DNA of 5,258 nt, from NCBI GenBank assembly GCA_964634355.1, contig CAZWIF010000068.1, positions 1 to 5,258 on the forward strand. Reading direction: 5' to 3'. Below are positions 4,851 through 5,258 of the stretch, one piece after another. The position numbers and the translations under genes were made by a program. The first letter of the stretch is position 1. The number at the start of each line of letters is the position of its first letter. The DNA is from CAKPSH01 sp964634355. Its GTDB lineage: Bacteria; Bacillota; Clostridia; TANB77; CAG-508. Under the pieces are notes generated by a model. It was given only the letters and a program-made list of their open reading frames with translations. It was not told the origin of the DNA and ran no database searches.

Positions 4851-4879
4851 ATAATATGCTATAGAAAGGATTTATATTC
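4851..4879 (-). promoter_or_regulatory. Candidate sigma-E promoter for spoIVFA-spoIVFB
   Basis: On the minus strand GAATATAA (4879-4872) and CATATTAT (4858-4851), 13 bases apart, resemble the Bacillus sigma-E -35 (ATATT-type) and -10 (CATAnnnT-type) elements. The start would be near 4844, about 35 nt before spoIVFA. In B. subtilis the spoIVF operon is sigma-E dependent, so the position fits. The match is by eye in AT-rich DNA and remains a candidate. Confidence 0.4.
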
Positions 4880-5200
4880 TTATTTTATAAAACTTATTAA
4901 AAAACTTATTATCATCATACCTGTTAAAAGTATTGTAAATATTTGTAGCTTTTTATATTTCAATAACAACTTTCTCTCATTTTGTTTATCCTTTTTAGGC
5001 TGTTCTAATCTTTCTATATATTCAGTAATCACATTTTGAGCTTCATTAATAATATTTGTATTTATAGAGTAGTCATTTGTACTCTCTGAATTTTCTTTTT
5101 TCTTAATCTTATTATCCTTCAAAATGACTATAGCCTCGTCTATAATATTTGATGGTAAATCCTTAAGAACAATTATATTTTTCATATCTAAATTATTCAT
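4880..5200 (-). CDS. Unrecognised small tail-anchored membrane protein upstream of spoIVFA
   Basis: I do not recognise this 106-residue protein. Residues 6-30 (MKNIIVLKDLPSNIIDEAIV onwards) look like a compact folded start. A charged, probably helical stretch follows (about 50-85, including AQNVITEYIERLEQPKKDKQ). One hydrophobic segment at about 86-105 ends at the C-terminus, suggesting a tail anchor with the protein facing the cytoplasm. I chose the ATG 5200-5198 because AAAGGAG lies 8-9 bases upstream; in-frame starts further up (5242, 5233) would put that site inside the coding region. It lies 70 bp before spoIVFA on the same strand, and the sigma-E-like promoter falls in that gap. A role connected with sporulation or the cell envelope is only suggested by position. 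Confidence 0.75.
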   Translation of the reverse strand: MNNLDMKNIIVLKDLPSNIIDEAIVILKDNKIKKKENSESTNDYSINTNIINEAQNVITEYIERLEQPKKDKQNERKLLLKYKKLQIFTILLTGMMIISFLISFIK

Positions 5201-5258
5201 AACAAAAATCTCCTTTATCTCCGTTAATATCATTATTGCCAATTTTTGTTATAGATAT
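5193..5258 (-). CDS. Possible 3' end of an upstream gene (partial)
   Basis: One minus-strand frame is open from the right edge down to a TAA at 5195-5193 and encodes ISITKIGNNDINGDKGDFCYE. If real, it would overlap the start of the next gene by 8 bp, a common operon arrangement. The sequence is too short to recognise, and another frame stops at 5249. The evidence is weak. Confidence 0.2.
   Translation of the reverse strand: MSITKIGNNDINGDKGDFCYE

Overview
The window is AT-rich and densely packed with genes. It looks like chromosomal DNA from a low-GC, endospore-forming Clostridia-type Firmicute. The support is a HrcA/CIRCE heat-shock operon, a spoIVFA-spoIVFB sporulation pair, AGGAGG-type ribosome binding sites and AGA-dominated arginine usage. 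No tRNA, rRNA, CRISPR array or mobile element was seen. The species cannot be named from sequence alone.

Layout, in the order of minus-strand transcription. (1) 5258-3234, sporulation block: a small unrecognised tail-anchored protein (5200-4880), then spoIVFA (4809-3908, a LytM/M23-domain membrane protein broken by two +1 frameshifts), then spoIVFB (3890-3234, an M50 site-2-type protease). A sigma-E-like promoter candidate lies just before spoIVFA. (2) 3014-3244, on the plus strand: a 76-residue zinc-ribbon/HTH-like protein that converges on spoIVFB and overlaps its 3' end by 11 bp. (3) 2813-2418, minus strand: a Fur-family regulator that keeps its structural CxxC pairs but has lost the sensory-site histidines. 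It has a near-consensus sigma-A promoter with a 10-bp direct repeat over and after the -10. (4) 2405-1, heat-shock operon: two CIRCE operators bracketing one sigma-A promoter, then hrcA, grpE, an unrecognised membrane-anchored protein, and the first 12 codons of dnaK.

How the genes work together: HrcA should repress its own operon through the CIRCE sites, and GrpE and DnaK form the chaperone cycle. SpoIVFA and SpoIVFB are expected to form the forespore-membrane complex that releases sigma-K in the mother cell.

The most unusual observation is in spoIVFA. The complete LytM domain appears only if the reading frame moves +1 twice. Each move occurs exactly where the frame in use meets a CGG arginine codon followed by A, so dropping the C gives GGA (glycine). 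The two sites are 31 codons apart, and I found no other in-frame CGG in any gene of the window. After both shifts the gene is exactly 300 codons and carries all five LytM-type residues with near-LytM spacing. Possible explanations are two sequence errors, a recent pseudogene, or +1 frameshifting at an unassigned or starved CGG codon; the last is the exciting and testable one.
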